From Pedobacter sp. ASV12 (GTDB lineage Bacteria; Bacteroidota; Bacteroidia; Sphingobacteriales; Sphingobacteriaceae), in the NCBI RefSeq assembly GCF_016429155.1, contig NZ_JAELUC010000012.1, positions 1 to 63,494 of the forward strand: DNA of 63,494 bases, read 5' to 3'. The notes under the pieces are model-generated. The model had not been told where the DNA came from, ran no database searches, and saw nothing but the letters and a program-made list of their open reading frames with translations. Below are positions 16,416 through 24,983 of this stretch, piece after piece. The translations under genes were made by a program, and so were the position numbers. How positions within the stretch are numbered: position 1 is the stretch's first letter; each line of letters starts with the position of its first letter.

Positions 16416-16451
16416 AAAACAAAAATGCCCAAAGTTGGTTGTCTTTGGGCA
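16416..16451 (-). terminator. Minus-strand intrinsic terminator
   Basis: TGCCCAAAG (16426-16434) and CTTTGGGCA (16443-16451) form a perfect 9-bp stem. Read on the minus strand it is followed by TTTTTGTTTT, so it should end transcripts arriving from the minus-strand genes at 16667 and 16978. Confidence 0.7.
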
Positions 16452-16666
16452 AACTTTGCATTTATTTGGTTAAAATAACACTCAGAATAATATTTTGTTT
16501 TATTTTTTAAGTTATTAATTATCAATAAGTTATTTTTATTTAAATAAATTAATTGTTTTAATATGGATTGTTAAGGTAGAACTAAAGCGTTTAAAATAAA
16601 GAATAATATTCTGATTTTAAATTAAAAGCACTATTATACAGTATATTACAGTTTTTAATTAAATCA
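16452..16666. other. Very AT-rich intergenic stretch
   Basis: This stretch has very high A+T, with repeated TTAATT and AATAAT elements and an AATATT-flanked inverted arrangement around 16485-16610 (ATAATATTTTG and GAATAATATTCTG). No coding frame is visible. It may hold the divergently oriented promoter of the barrel gene at 15690-16331 and the 3' untranslated region of the small gene at 16667. Confidence 0.5.
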
Positions 16667-16915
16667 TTACTGCTGTCTTTGGTAAGCGGCGTTAAAATCG
16701 CTTCTCATGGTTTTGAAACGCGCTGTAACCGTATTTAAAAACTCTTCGTCAAGCATTTGGAAAACTTCGTTTGCTCCTCCTCCCATCAGGTCGAGCTCGG
16801 CTAATTTGTAGCTTTGTTCCAGCTGTCCCTGTTCAAATTTGACAATGTATTTCTGGTTCATGCTAAACAAAGTAATCTTAAAATTCGGATGTGGCAATTC
16901 GGCAACTATTCTCAT
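16667..16915 (-). CDS. Conserved small hypothetical protein
   Basis: This 82-residue soluble protein starts MRIVAELPHPNFKITLFSMN. It looks like a compact alpha/beta domain: a beta-hairpin (KITLFSMNQKYIVKFEQGQLEQSYKL) followed by two helices (VFQMLDEEFLNTVTARFKTM). There is no signal peptide and no metal-binding motif. It lies 62 bases downstream of the S46 peptidase gene on the same strand and may be co-transcribed with it. I do not recognise the family. Confidence 0.7.
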   Translation of the reverse strand: MRIVAELPHPNFKITLFSMNQKYIVKFEQGQLEQSYKLAELDLMGGGANEVFQMLDEEFLNTVTARFKTMRSDFNAAYQRQQ

Positions 16916-16977
16916 GTACTGTGTTTTTTATAGCAAAACGGCGAAGCACTTGCCTCGCCATTGTTGCCTGTTTTTGT

Positions 16978-19146
16978 TTAAAGTTTAACACCCATTTCCT
17001 TGAGCAGGAAATCGGCATGGTCAATTTTTTGTGCTACCCAAAGTACATACCTGATGTCTACGCCGATAGAACGGCTATAGCTTTCGTTCCAGGCATAATC
17101 ATTGATGGTGGCTTCGTAGGCCCGGTCAAAATTTACCCCAATCAACTCGCCATAAGCATTCATGATCGGAGAACCCGAATTGCCTCCGGTAGTATCCATG
17201 TTGTAAAGGAAGGCGACTGGAACATCGTTCAGTTCTTTTTTGACAAACGGTCCAAAATCCTTGGCTTCCCAAAGCGACCTGATCTGTTGCGGGTAATTGA
17301 ATTCAGGATTTCCGGTAGCTCCTTTTTCTAAAATACCTTTAATGGTAGTGTAGGGTGCCATATAGCTGGCATCGGCGGGCGAGTAGCCACGCACATGGCC
17401 ATAGGTAAGCCTTAGCGTGCTGTTGGCATCAGGTATGAAGTCTTTCTTCATAAACTTTTCTTTTACATTTACATAATCGCCCATCAGCTTGTTCAGTACG
17501 CCGTCTCTACGGTCTTTTTCTGGTTTAAGCGCAGCGATTTGTTCGGCAATGCCTTTTTCGAACAATAAAATGCCGTCGTTGTAATCGTTAACAGACTTGG
17601 CCGATTTAAGGATGTTGTTGAATACGTAGTTCTGGTCTTTCAACCTGCTCAGTCCAAAGGCATCGTTAATGAAATCGTTGACCATGGTTTCGTTGTTGGC
17701 GCCACGGTTGGTAATTTTATCTACCGCACTTACCCTTTGGTTAGCAGAGAAAGCTGAGGCATCCATCATCATTTTCTTTAGTATTCTACGGTCTACATCA
17801 ATATCATAAGCTTCGTAAACGGTATTTAACGACTGTTTAAGCTTGGCAATATTGCTGTTGAAGTAGTTTTCCTTCTGGGCGTTTGGCTGTGCCTCTAAAT
17901 CACTTTTAAATGCGTTGAGCTGCTTGGCTACATTGAGCAAGCTGGTAGAGGTGTAGATCTGGCCCAGCCAAAGATCTCTGTTGGCATCGCCATTGATCTG
18001 CTGGTAAAGCTGGTCTATATCATTCATCAAATTGCCGTATTGGGCCTTCACTTCAACATTTGAGTTGATGAAAGCAGCCAAAGCCGCGTCTTCCTGCTTT
18101 TTCTGAGCCACCAAGTCGATGCCTTTGATACCTTTAAGCTTGCCTCTGTAGTTTTTCATTACGTTGGCGTTTCTTTTGATGCGGGTGGCCAGTTTAAGTT
18201 CGGTGGCTTTGTCTTTTTTGCCTACGCTTTCCATCGTGCTGTTTTGGAAATCGTACAATTGCGATACATAAGGCAATAAAAACTGTTGCTGGTAATTGAT
18301 AAACTGCGCCGGACGGTGGCGGAAAGTTTTACCCGGATAGCCCAAAATAAACACAAAATCTTCTTCGTTGGTTCCTTTGGCATTTACCTTCAGAAACTTT
18401 TTAGGGGTGTAAGGCACGTTATCTTTCGAGTATTTGGCCGGCGAACCATCTTTGGCCACATAAGCGCGCATAAAAGAGTAGTCGCCGGTATGGCGCGGCC
18501 AAACCCAGTTGTCGGTTTCGCCACCAAACTCGCCTATGCGACGGTCGGGCACATAAACTAGGCGGACGTCTTGAATGGTTTTGTATTTAAACAGCACATA
18601 ACTTTTGCCAATAAACATTTCGGACACTTCGGCTTTGATGCCAGGATCTTTTTTCTCGGCCTCTAAAGCCAAATTCTTCATGGCGTTATTGATGAGCTGC
18701 AAGCGGGTGGCCGGATCGCTGATGTTGGCAACCGTGCCTAAAACCTTATCCGAAACATCTTCATAACTATCAGTAATACGGCAGGTTAAGCCTTTTGCCT
18801 CAATTTCTTCTTCATGGGATTTGGCCACAAAACCATTGTTCAGGTAGTCGTGCTCAGGCGTGCTGGCCAACTGCACGGCGCTAAAGGCGCAATGGTGGTT
18901 GGTGATGATCAGTCCCTCGTTCGATACAAAGGAACCGGTACAGCCGCCCACGTTAACCAAGGCATCTACCAAACTGATCCCGTTCGGATTGTACACTTCA
19001 TTCTGGTCTATTTTAAGGCCTGCTTTTTTCAGGTCAACTTTATGGATTTCGCTCAGGGGAAACATGCCCTCTTCGGGTGCACGATAGGCGAATTGGCCTA
19101 TGGCAGTGCAGAGCAGTAAAGTAATTAATAAGGATTTTTTATTCAT
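16978..19146 (-). CDS. S46 family dipeptidyl-peptidase, DPP11 type
   Basis: The ATG at 19146 (MNKKSLLITLLLCTAIGQF) gives 722 residues with a signal peptide, the full length of the family. S46 enzymes are periplasmic and cut dipeptides from peptide N-termini. The catalytic residues are visible: His85 in ITNHHCAF, Asp222 in RHTGDYS and Ser657 in TGGNSGSP. Eighteen residues after the serine, in VNFDRAYE, stands Arg675, matching the Arg that gives DPP11 its Asp/Glu specificity (Gly in DPP7). A -7-like TAGCTTTG lies on the minus strand at 19174-19181. Confidence 0.93.
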   Translation of the reverse strand: MNKKSLLITLLLCTAIGQFAYRAPEEGMFPLSEIHKVDLKKAGLKIDQNEVYNPNGISLVDALVNVGGCTGSFVSNEGLIITNHHCAFSAVQLASTPEHDYLNNGFVAKSHEEEIEAKGLTCRITDSYEDVSDKVLGTVANISDPATRLQLINNAMKNLALEAEKKDPGIKAEVSEMFIGKSYVLFKYKTIQDVRLVYVPDRRIGEFGGETDNWVWPRHTGDYSFMRAYVAKDGSPAKYSKDNVPYTPKKFLKVNAKGTNEEDFVFILGYPGKTFRHRPAQFINYQQQFLLPYVSQLYDFQNSTMESVGKKDKATELKLATRIKRNANVMKNYRGKLKGIKGIDLVAQKKQEDAALAAFINSNVEVKAQYGNLMNDIDQLYQQINGDANRDLWLGQIYTSTSLLNVAKQLNAFKSDLEAQPNAQKENYFNSNIAKLKQSLNTVYEAYDIDVDRRILKKMMMDASAFSANQRVSAVDKITNRGANNETMVNDFINDAFGLSRLKDQNYVFNNILKSAKSVNDYNDGILLFEKGIAEQIAALKPEKDRRDGVLNKLMGDYVNVKEKFMKKDFIPDANSTLRLTYGHVRGYSPADASYMAPYTTIKGILEKGATGNPEFNYPQQIRSLWEAKDFGPFVKKELNDVPVAFLYNMDTTGGNSGSPIMNAYGELIGVNFDRAYEATINDYAWNESYSRSIGVDIRYVLWVAQKIDHADFLLKEMGVKL

Positions 19147-19295
19147 TTCACTTCGTGTTAGGGTAGTACAGGCCAAAGCTAATCAATTTGTTTAACCTAA
19201 CGAGGCATTGTTGAATAGTCTTGTCATGTTGATACTTGTCAGCCAGTACTTGAATAAATGCTTAATATTGCTTATTTTAGGGAAAAATATACACG

Positions 19296-19508
19296 ATGGC
19301 AAATCTGTCTGGCATTTTCTTTTGCGCCGTTTTGGCGCTCGTGGTGGTAGCCATTGATATTTGGGCTATCCTCGATATCGCTAAATTTCCATTAGATCGT
19401 GGCCGAAAAAAATGGATTTGGACCAATATTGTCATGTTGCTGCCCATTGCCGGAGGCCTCATTTATTTTTACGTCGGCAAGAAAGACCTGCTCGCCGCTA
19501 AGCGTTGA
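19296..19508 (+). CDS. Small membrane protein with PLDc_N domain
   Basis: This 70-residue protein has two transmembrane helices (FFCAVLALVVVAIDIWAIL and IVMLLPIAGGLIYFYVG) separated by a short basic loop (DRGRKKWIW). The arrangement and the ending GLIYFYVGKKD match the phospholipase-D N-terminal (PLDc_N) family, which also occurs as stand-alone small proteins. No catalytic HKD motif is present, so it is not an enzyme by itself. It may serve as a membrane-anchoring or cell-envelope accessory protein. Confidence 0.8.
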   Translation: MANLSGIFFCAVLALVVVAIDIWAILDIAKFPLDRGRKKWIWTNIVMLLPIAGGLIYFYVGKKDLLAAKR

Positions 19509-19599
19509 TCAAGTTCTGTCACTCAAACGTTATTTGTTGGTACGCAAAACAAAATGAACCTGATGATTTGTTAGTTTTGCTATTCAATGTAAAAGACCC

Positions 19600-20076
19600 A
19601 TGGCAGAAGATTTAACCATCACCCGTACCGGAACCAAAGCAGAACAATACGAATCGCTTATCCCGCAAATTGAAGCCTTGCTTTTTGGCGAAACAGACCT
19701 GATTGCCAATTTGGCCAATGTTTGCGCAGCTTTAAAAGAGCAGTTCGGCTGGTTTTGGGTAGGCTTTTACCTGGTTAAAGGCGACGAATTGGTATTGGGC
19801 CCCTTTCAAGGTCCGGTAGCTTGTACGCGCATTAAAAAAGACAAGGGCGTTTGTGGTGCTTCTTGGGCCCAGGCTAAAACCCTGGTTGTTCCTGATGTAG
19901 ATCAGTTTCCGGGTCATATTGCCTGCGCTTCGGCCTCTAAATCAGAAATCGTGCTACCACTTTACCAACAGCAAAACATTATAGGCGTATTGGATGTTGA
20001 CAGTGAATACTTGGCTCATTTTGACGAAGTGGATGCGAAGTACCTGGAGCAAATTGTGAAACTGCTAGATGCCTAA
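19600..20076 (+). CDS. msrC: Free methionine-(R)-sulfoxide reductase, GAF domain
   Basis: This is a 158-residue single GAF domain. Cysteines 75, 85 and 109 have spacings of 10 and 24, identical to the three catalytic and resolving cysteines of E. coli fRMsr (84, 94, 118). The contexts GPVACTRIKKDKGVCGASW and FPGHIACASASKSEIV are typical. It reduces free Met-R-sulfoxide in the cytoplasm using thioredoxin. It overlaps the DNA glycosylase gene by 8 bases (ATGCCTAA), so the two oxidative or chemical damage repair functions are coupled. Confidence 0.93.
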   Translation: MAEDLTITRTGTKAEQYESLIPQIEALLFGETDLIANLANVCAALKEQFGWFWVGFYLVKGDELVLGPFQGPVACTRIKKDKGVCGASWAQAKTLVVPDVDQFPGHIACASASKSEIVLPLYQQQNIIGVLDVDSEYLAHFDEVDAKYLEQIVKLLDA

Positions 20077-20674
20077 ACTGCCTTATTCCTTTTATCAGCA
20101 AGACCATGTAACCGATTTGGCCATGCAACTGTTGGGCAAACAGCTGTTTACCCTGGTTGATGGTAAATTAACTGGAGGTACCATTGTAGAAACCGAGGCT
20201 TATAACGGAATCGCCGATAAGGCTTCGCATGCTTATGGTGGCCGTTTTACGCCCCGCACCTCAACCATGTACGAAGCAGGAGGTATTTCCTATGTGTACC
20301 TTTGCTATGGCATACATCATCTGTTTAATGTGGTTACCGCTCCAAAAAATACGCCCCATGCGGTGCTAATCCGTGGCTTAATGCCTACCGTTGGACTAGA
20401 AACTATGCTCGAACGCCGAAAAATGACTAGCCTCGCACCTCGACTAACCGCCGGACCAGGTGCCTTGGCCCAAGCTTTAGGCATCAATAAGGCGCTAAAT
20501 GCCAAAGACTTGCTGGGCGAAGAAATCTGGATAGAAGACAATGGCCTCATTTTTAGCCCTGAACAAATTGTTGCCTCGCCACGTATCGGTGTTGATTATG
20601 CCGAAGACCATGCCTTGTTGCCTTGGCGCTTCTATATCAAGGGCAACAAATACGTGAGCAAGCCCAATGCTTAA
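20069..20674 (+). CDS. mpg: 3-methyladenine DNA glycosylase, AAG/MPG family
   Basis: This 201-residue protein fits the AAG fold. ETEAYNGIADKASHAYGG (about residues 41-58) contains the catalytic Glu43 and intercalating Tyr45, equivalent to human E125 and Y127. SYVYLCYGIHHLFNVV and the glycine-rich TAGPGALAQALGI region are further family blocks. It excises alkylated and deaminated purines. The start codon lies inside the end of msrC, implying coupled translation. Confidence 0.93.
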   Translation: MPKLPYSFYQQDHVTDLAMQLLGKQLFTLVDGKLTGGTIVETEAYNGIADKASHAYGGRFTPRTSTMYEAGGISYVYLCYGIHHLFNVVTAPKNTPHAVLIRGLMPTVGLETMLERRKMTSLAPRLTAGPGALAQALGINKALNAKDLLGEEIWIEDNGLIFSPEQIVASPRIGVDYAEDHALLPWRFYIKGNKYVSKPNA

Positions 20675-20733
20675 GTTGTAAGGGCGAAGTCGATTTCATT
20701 TTGTGTTTTTATGCATCATCACCAAGATCAGAA

Positions 20734-20756
20734 AAAAGACCCTCGTTGAGTCTTTT
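20734..20756 (+). terminator. Weak hairpin after the glycosylase gene
   Basis: AAAAGAC (20734-20740) pairs with GTCTTTT (20750-20756) across a nine-base loop. It could act as a weak terminator for the msrC-mpg unit, but the stem has only three G-C or C-G pairs. Confidence 0.4.
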
Positions 20757-20761
20757 ATAGC

Positions 20762-20986
20762 ATGCCGATTGGCCATGGCAGTGACGACCAATCTCCAGAA
20801 AAAGTTAAAATGAGCAAATAGACGAAGAAGACTGGCGTTCCGACCTACATCAACCTTTATGGCTATGGCTACAAAAACAGCTATGAGTTATATGAGCAGG
20901 TCAATACGAACTACAAAAGGATCAAATTTGAAGGGCTCGGAAGTCAAGTCGAGCAATCTGAATTTGAAGCAAAATATCAAGTCTAG
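20762..20986 (+). pseudogene. Small gene remnant with in-frame TAG
   Basis: From the ATG at 20762 a frame reads MPIGHGSDDQSPEKVKMSK, meets TAG at 20819-20821, then stays open for 54 codons to TAG at 20984. The second part (GVPTYINLYGYGYKNSYELY, KFEGLGSQVEQSEFEAKYQV) has protein-like composition, and a good terminator overlaps the final stop. One base change in the internal TAG would give a 74-residue protein. It is probably a gene with a nonsense mutation; chance is possible given the short length. I do not recognise the family. Confidence 0.4.
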
Positions 20987-21008
20987 CCGAGAGGTTAGGC
21001 TTTTTTTT
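20983..21008 (+). terminator. Intrinsic terminator after the gene remnant
   Basis: CTAGCC (20983-20988), loop GAGA and GGTTAG (20993-20998) form a 6-bp stem with one G-T pair, followed by GC and eight T residues. The remnant's stop codon lies inside the stem. It is just upstream of kynU and isolates that gene. Confidence 0.65.
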
Positions 21009-21022
21009 ATTAATATTGGCAC

Positions 21023-22312
21023 ATGAATTTCGAGAACAATCTGTCTTTCGCCCAACAGCTAGACCGAGCCGACCCACTAAGGGAAATGCGCAGTCAATTT
21101 CTTTTTCCTCAACACAACGGAAAAGAATTTATCTACTTGTGTGGTAATTCTTTAGGATTACAACCTAAAGTAGCACAAGAAGTAATGCAAGTGCAATTAG
21201 ACAATTGGAAAAACCTGGCTGTAGAGGGTTGGTTTGATGGCGAAACCCCATGGATGTTTTACCATAAGGAACTGAAAAAGCTAATGGCGCCCATGGTGGG
21301 TGCAAAAGTTGCAGAGGTTTGTCCGATGAATACCTTAACGGTTAATCTGCACCTGCTGATGGTCAGTTTCTATCGCCCTCAAGGGAAAAGGTTCAAGATC
21401 ATCATGGAAGCCGGGGCTTTTCCGTCAGACCAGTATGCCATCGAAAGTCAGGTTCGTTTCCATGGTTACGATCCTAAGGAAGCCATTATTGAGGTTAAGC
21501 CCCAAGCAGGAGCTTATACTTTAGAAACCGAAGCCATTTTACAGGAAATAAAAGCCAATGGCGCCGAAATTGCTTTGGTGCTGTTTGGCGGCGTTAATTA
21601 TTTTACCGGACAATGGTATGATATGCCTGCCATAACAAAAGCTGGACATGCCGTTGGGGCTACCGTAGGTTTCGATTTGGCCCATGCGGCTGGAAACGTA
21701 TCCTTAGAACTGCACGATTGGGACATCGATTTTGCCTGCTGGTGTTCTTATAAATATCAAAATTCTGGTCCTGGAGGCATCAGTGGTATTTTTGTGCATG
21801 AAAAACATTTTTCCGATACTTCATTGCACCGTTTTGCTGGTTGGTGGGGCTACCAGGAAGCACAGCGCTTTAAAATGGAAAAAGGCTTTGTGCCCGAGGC
21901 TGGTGCCGATGGTTGGCAGGTAAGCTGTACCCAGGTAATGCCTATGGCGCTCTACCATGCTTCGTTGCAACTGTTTGAAAAGGCAGGCTTTATCGAACCT
22001 TTAAGAAATAAAAGTAAAACTTTAACTGCTTATTTATTTTATGTTATTAATGAGGTAAATAAGAAATTAGGAGAGGAGCAGTATCACATCATAACCCCCG
22101 CAACCGAAGCCGATAGAGGCGCTCAGGTTTCCATCATTGCCAAAGCCAACGGTAAGCTGGTATTCGATCAGTTGGTAGCTCATCACGTACTTGGCGATTG
22201 GCGCGAACCCAATGTAATCCGTTTAAGTCCGGTGCCTTTGTACAACAGCTTTGAAGACATATACAGAACAGGAGAACTATTATTGACCGTTAGCCAGCAA
22301 TTAAATGATTAA
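21023..22312 (+). CDS. kynU: Kynureninase
   Basis: This 429-residue PLP enzyme of fold type I hydrolyses kynurenine or 3-hydroxykynurenine to (hydroxy)anthranilate and alanine. Family blocks are seen throughout: YLCGNSLGLQPK, HKELKKLMAPMVGA, the cofactor region GFDLAHAAGNVSLELHDW, and the PLP lysine K244 in CWCSYKYQNSGPGG. The C-terminal REPNVIRLSPVPLYNSFED is also typical. No other tryptophan-to-nicotinate genes are adjacent. It ends in an 8-base overlap (ATGATTAA) with the bestrophin gene, although no metabolic link is obvious. Confidence 0.96.
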   Translation: MNFENNLSFAQQLDRADPLREMRSQFLFPQHNGKEFIYLCGNSLGLQPKVAQEVMQVQLDNWKNLAVEGWFDGETPWMFYHKELKKLMAPMVGAKVAEVCPMNTLTVNLHLLMVSFYRPQGKRFKIIMEAGAFPSDQYAIESQVRFHGYDPKEAIIEVKPQAGAYTLETEAILQEIKANGAEIALVLFGGVNYFTGQWYDMPAITKAGHAVGATVGFDLAHAAGNVSLELHDWDIDFACWCSYKYQNSGPGGISGIFVHEKHFSDTSLHRFAGWWGYQEAQRFKMEKGFVPEAGADGWQVSCTQVMPMALYHASLQLFEKAGFIEPLRNKSKTLTAYLFYVINEVNKKLGEEQYHIITPATEADRGAQVSIIAKANGKLVFDQLVAHHVLGDWREPNVIRLSPVPLYNSFEDIYRTGELLLTVSQQLND

Positions 22313-23165
22313 CTATAATCCCAAAGAGTGGTCGCACTTTATCTTCCATATCCATAAAGCCGATACTTTTCGCAAGCTTTGGCCATTGATGCTTGGTGTG
22401 GCCGTATTTTCTGGCCTCATTGCTTTTGTAGAACTCAATTACCTGAAACTGGCCGAAACCACCTATATCAAAAACGTGGGCATGATGCATAACCTCTTAG
22501 GTTTCGTGATTTCGATGTTATTGGTATTCCGAACCAATACTTCTTACGATAGATGGTGGGATGGAAGGAAGCTTTTGGGTGCGCTGACCAACGTAAGTCG
22601 CAATTTTGCCATTAAAATCAAGGCGCTTAACCTCGACAAGGAAGAAAATTCCTTTTTCAAATATGCCATTCCAAAATATGCCTTTGCCCTGAAAGAGCAC
22701 CTGCGTGAAAAGCAGTACTTTGGCAAAGACAGTTTCCTAATCGAAATTGACGGGGGTAAGCACATTCCGAACCAGGTGGCTGCGAGCATCGTCGGTAGGC
22801 TTTATGGCTTGCAGGCTGCCCACAAGATTTCGCAAGAGCAGCTGATTACCCTCAATGCCGATGCTACGCAGTTTACCGATATCTGCGGTGGTTGTGAGCG
22901 CATCAGGAATACGCCTATTCCTTTTTCTTACAGTGCTTTTATCAAAAAATTCATTTTCATCTATGTCATTACCTTGCCCTTTGGTTGGGTGTTTAGCTTG
23001 GGTTATTTTGTGGTGCCCATTGTGCCTTTCATCTTGTATGTATTGGCCAGTTTAGAGTTGATTGCCGAAGAAATAGAAAACCCTTTTGGTGTGGATGCCA
23101 ATGATTTGCCGGTAGATCAGATTTGCAGCAACATTGAAAAGCACGTAGAAGAGATATTGAGCTAA
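22305..23165 (+). CDS. Bestrophin-family ion channel
   Basis: This 286-residue membrane protein has the bestrophin/UPF0187 pattern: an early helix (LWPLMLGVAVFSGLIAFVEL), the FVISMLLVFRTNTSYDRWWDGRKL segment with the conserved RTNxxYxRWW motif, a family motif RIRNTPIPFSYS, and late helices (FIKKFIFIYVITLPFGWVF, VPFILYVLASLELIAEEIENPFG). The acidic IENPFG end is the position of the calcium clasp in animal bestrophins; bacterial members are usually cation-selective pentamers. The start overlaps kynU by 8 bases. Confidence 0.9.
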   Translation: MINYNPKEWSHFIFHIHKADTFRKLWPLMLGVAVFSGLIAFVELNYLKLAETTYIKNVGMMHNLLGFVISMLLVFRTNTSYDRWWDGRKLLGALTNVSRNFAIKIKALNLDKEENSFFKYAIPKYAFALKEHLREKQYFGKDSFLIEIDGGKHIPNQVAASIVGRLYGLQAAHKISQEQLITLNADATQFTDICGGCERIRNTPIPFSYSAFIKKFIFIYVITLPFGWVFSLGYFVVPIVPFILYVLASLELIAEEIENPFGVDANDLPVDQICSNIEKHVEEILS

Positions 23166-23268
23166 ATATGGAGCATTTCGGCATGCCCACTATTGCTTAT
23201 TTGGACCTTGTTTAATCATTCTCTAGCTTAATGCCTACTAATTTATTCGTTCAGTAATTGCATTATTG

Positions 23269-24171
23269 ATGCTCAAAATAGCTTATCACCGTCTTTATGC
23301 GCATCCGCTGCCAGCCGGACATCGGTTTCCGATGCTCAAGTACGAGCTGATCCCCGAACAGTTGCTACACGAAGGCACGATTAGGGAGGACAACCTTTTT
23401 GCGCCAGAGCCCCTAGCCGAGGAAATAATCTTGGCTACGCACGATCGCGTTTATTGGCAGCAGCTCAAAGGGTTGACTTTGCCTTTAAAAGAGCAACGTC
23501 GCATTGGTTTTCCCTTGACCGCCCAATTGGTAGAACGCGAAATCAGGATTGCACAAGGAACCATAGATGGCGCTAGCTTTGCCCAACAGTACGGAATTGC
23601 CTTTAATGTAGCTGGCGGAACGCATCATGCAGGGAGCAACTGGGGCGAAGGTTTCTGTTTGCTGAACGATCAAGCCATTGCAGCTAATTATTTGCTAAAT
23701 AAAGGTTTGGCTAAGCGTATCTTAATCATCGATTTAGATGTTCACCAAGGCAATGGCACCGCACAGATCTTTGCCACAGAGCCCAGGGTATTTACTTTTT
23801 CTATGCACGGCGACAAGAATTTCCCTTTTAGAAAGGAACGGTCCGATTTGGATATTGCCTTAGCCGACGGCACTGGCGACGAAGAGTTTCTGGACAAGCT
23901 CAAAACAGCACTGGCCGAAGTATTTAGTAGGCAACAACCCGATTTTGTTTTTTACCTGGCTGGGGTTGATGTATTGGCCAGCGACAAATTGGGAAAACTG
24001 GCTTTAAGCAAAAAAGCCTGCAAAGAACGCGACCAGCTGGTTTTTGAGGCTTGCCTTAAATACCAGGTGCCGGTACAGGTAAGCATGGGCGGAGGTTATT
24101 CGGAAGATATTAAGGTGATTGTAGATGCCCATTGCAATACCTTTCGGCTGGCCGCCGATTTGTTTGTTTAA
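23269..24171 (+). CDS. Histone deacetylase-family (class II-like) amidohydrolase
   Basis: From the ATG at 23269 (a TTG lies just before it) the protein has 300 residues and an arginase/HDAC fold. The zinc-site motifs are intact: NVAGGTHHAGSNWGEGFCLLND, with the tandem His, and IIDLDVHQGNGTAQIF, with the zinc-binding Asp and His. LAGVDVLASDKLG supplies the third ligand. Bacterial members deacetylate acetylpolyamines, acetoin-related or other small acetylated compounds; the substrate is not evident. The next gene starts 16 bases downstream. Confidence 0.92.
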   Translation: MLKIAYHRLYAHPLPAGHRFPMLKYELIPEQLLHEGTIREDNLFAPEPLAEEIILATHDRVYWQQLKGLTLPLKEQRRIGFPLTAQLVEREIRIAQGTIDGASFAQQYGIAFNVAGGTHHAGSNWGEGFCLLNDQAIAANYLLNKGLAKRILIIDLDVHQGNGTAQIFATEPRVFTFSMHGDKNFPFRKERSDLDIALADGTGDEEFLDKLKTALAEVFSRQQPDFVFYLAGVDVLASDKLGKLALSKKACKERDQLVFEACLKYQVPVQVSMGGGYSEDIKVIVDAHCNTFRLAADLFV

Positions 24172-24187
24172 TGCTTATCTTCGCGGA

Positions 24188-24877
24188 ATGTTAGAAATTG
24201 TGTATCAGGATGAACATTTAATAGCCATTAATAAGCCACATGGCTTATTGGTGCATCGCTCTAAAATAGCCAACGATGCGACCGAATTTGCCCTGCAGCT
24301 GTTAAGGGATCAGATTGGCCAACAAGTAAGCCCGGTGCACCGTTTGGATAGGAAAACCAGTGGGCTATTGCTGTTTGCCTTCGAAAAAGAAGTTGAAATT
24401 GCCATGCACAAGCAGTTTATGGAAGGCGAGGTGAGCAAAAAATACCTGGCCATTTTACGAGGCTATGCACCCGATCAGTTAGACATCGACTATCCGTTGG
24501 CAAAAGAAAACGGCACGATGCAAGATGCTTTTACTTCCTTTGTAACCCTGCAACGCGCCGAAATTGACGTGGCTTTTGGCAAACACGCCACTTCCAGGTA
24601 CTCTTTGGTAGAGGCTACACCTAAAACAGGCCGTATGCATCAGCTACGCAAGCATTTTGCCCATATTTTCCATCCTATTATTGGCGATCGAACACATGGT
24701 TGCAACAAACAGAACCGATTTTTTAAGGAGCAGTTTGCAATGACCACGATGTTGCTGCATGCCAGTCAACTGGCTTTTGCACATCCGGTAACTGGCCAGC
24801 AAATCGAGTTGAAAGCAGGCGTACACCCCGAGTTTAAGCGAATGATGGAGCTGATGAAGCTAGCCTTTGAAAATTAG
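24188..24877 (+). CDS. truC: tRNA/rRNA pseudouridine synthase, RluA family (TruC-like)
   Basis: The ATG at 24188 gives 229 residues starting MLEIVYQDEHLIAINKPHGL. The catalytic motif HRLDRKTSGLLLFAFEKE contains the nucleophilic Asp. RYSLVEATPKTGRMHQLRKHFAH and IIGDRTHGCNKQNRFF are the other RluA-family motifs. There is no S4 domain, and the short length fits TruC (tRNA U65). Starts further upstream lie within the preceding deacetylase gene and lack family similarity. Confidence 0.9.
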   Translation: MLEIVYQDEHLIAINKPHGLLVHRSKIANDATEFALQLLRDQIGQQVSPVHRLDRKTSGLLLFAFEKEVEIAMHKQFMEGEVSKKYLAILRGYAPDQLDIDYPLAKENGTMQDAFTSFVTLQRAEIDVAFGKHATSRYSLVEATPKTGRMHQLRKHFAHIFHPIIGDRTHGCNKQNRFFKEQFAMTTMLLHASQLAFAHPVTGQQIELKAGVHPEFKRMMELMKLAFEN

Positions 24878-24983
24878 AAGTCGAAAGCCGTTGCCTTTGG
24901 TCAGGCCATTAAAAAACGTTTTTATTTACAAATTGCCTCTTTTAGCACAATATTTGTTTGCCGTTTGCTGTTAAAAAAGACAA

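Noticed and set aside
20734..21008. A third riboswitch or small RNA between mpg and kynU
   Set aside because: The hairpins there are simple terminators, and no conserved aptamer core such as the B12 box is present.
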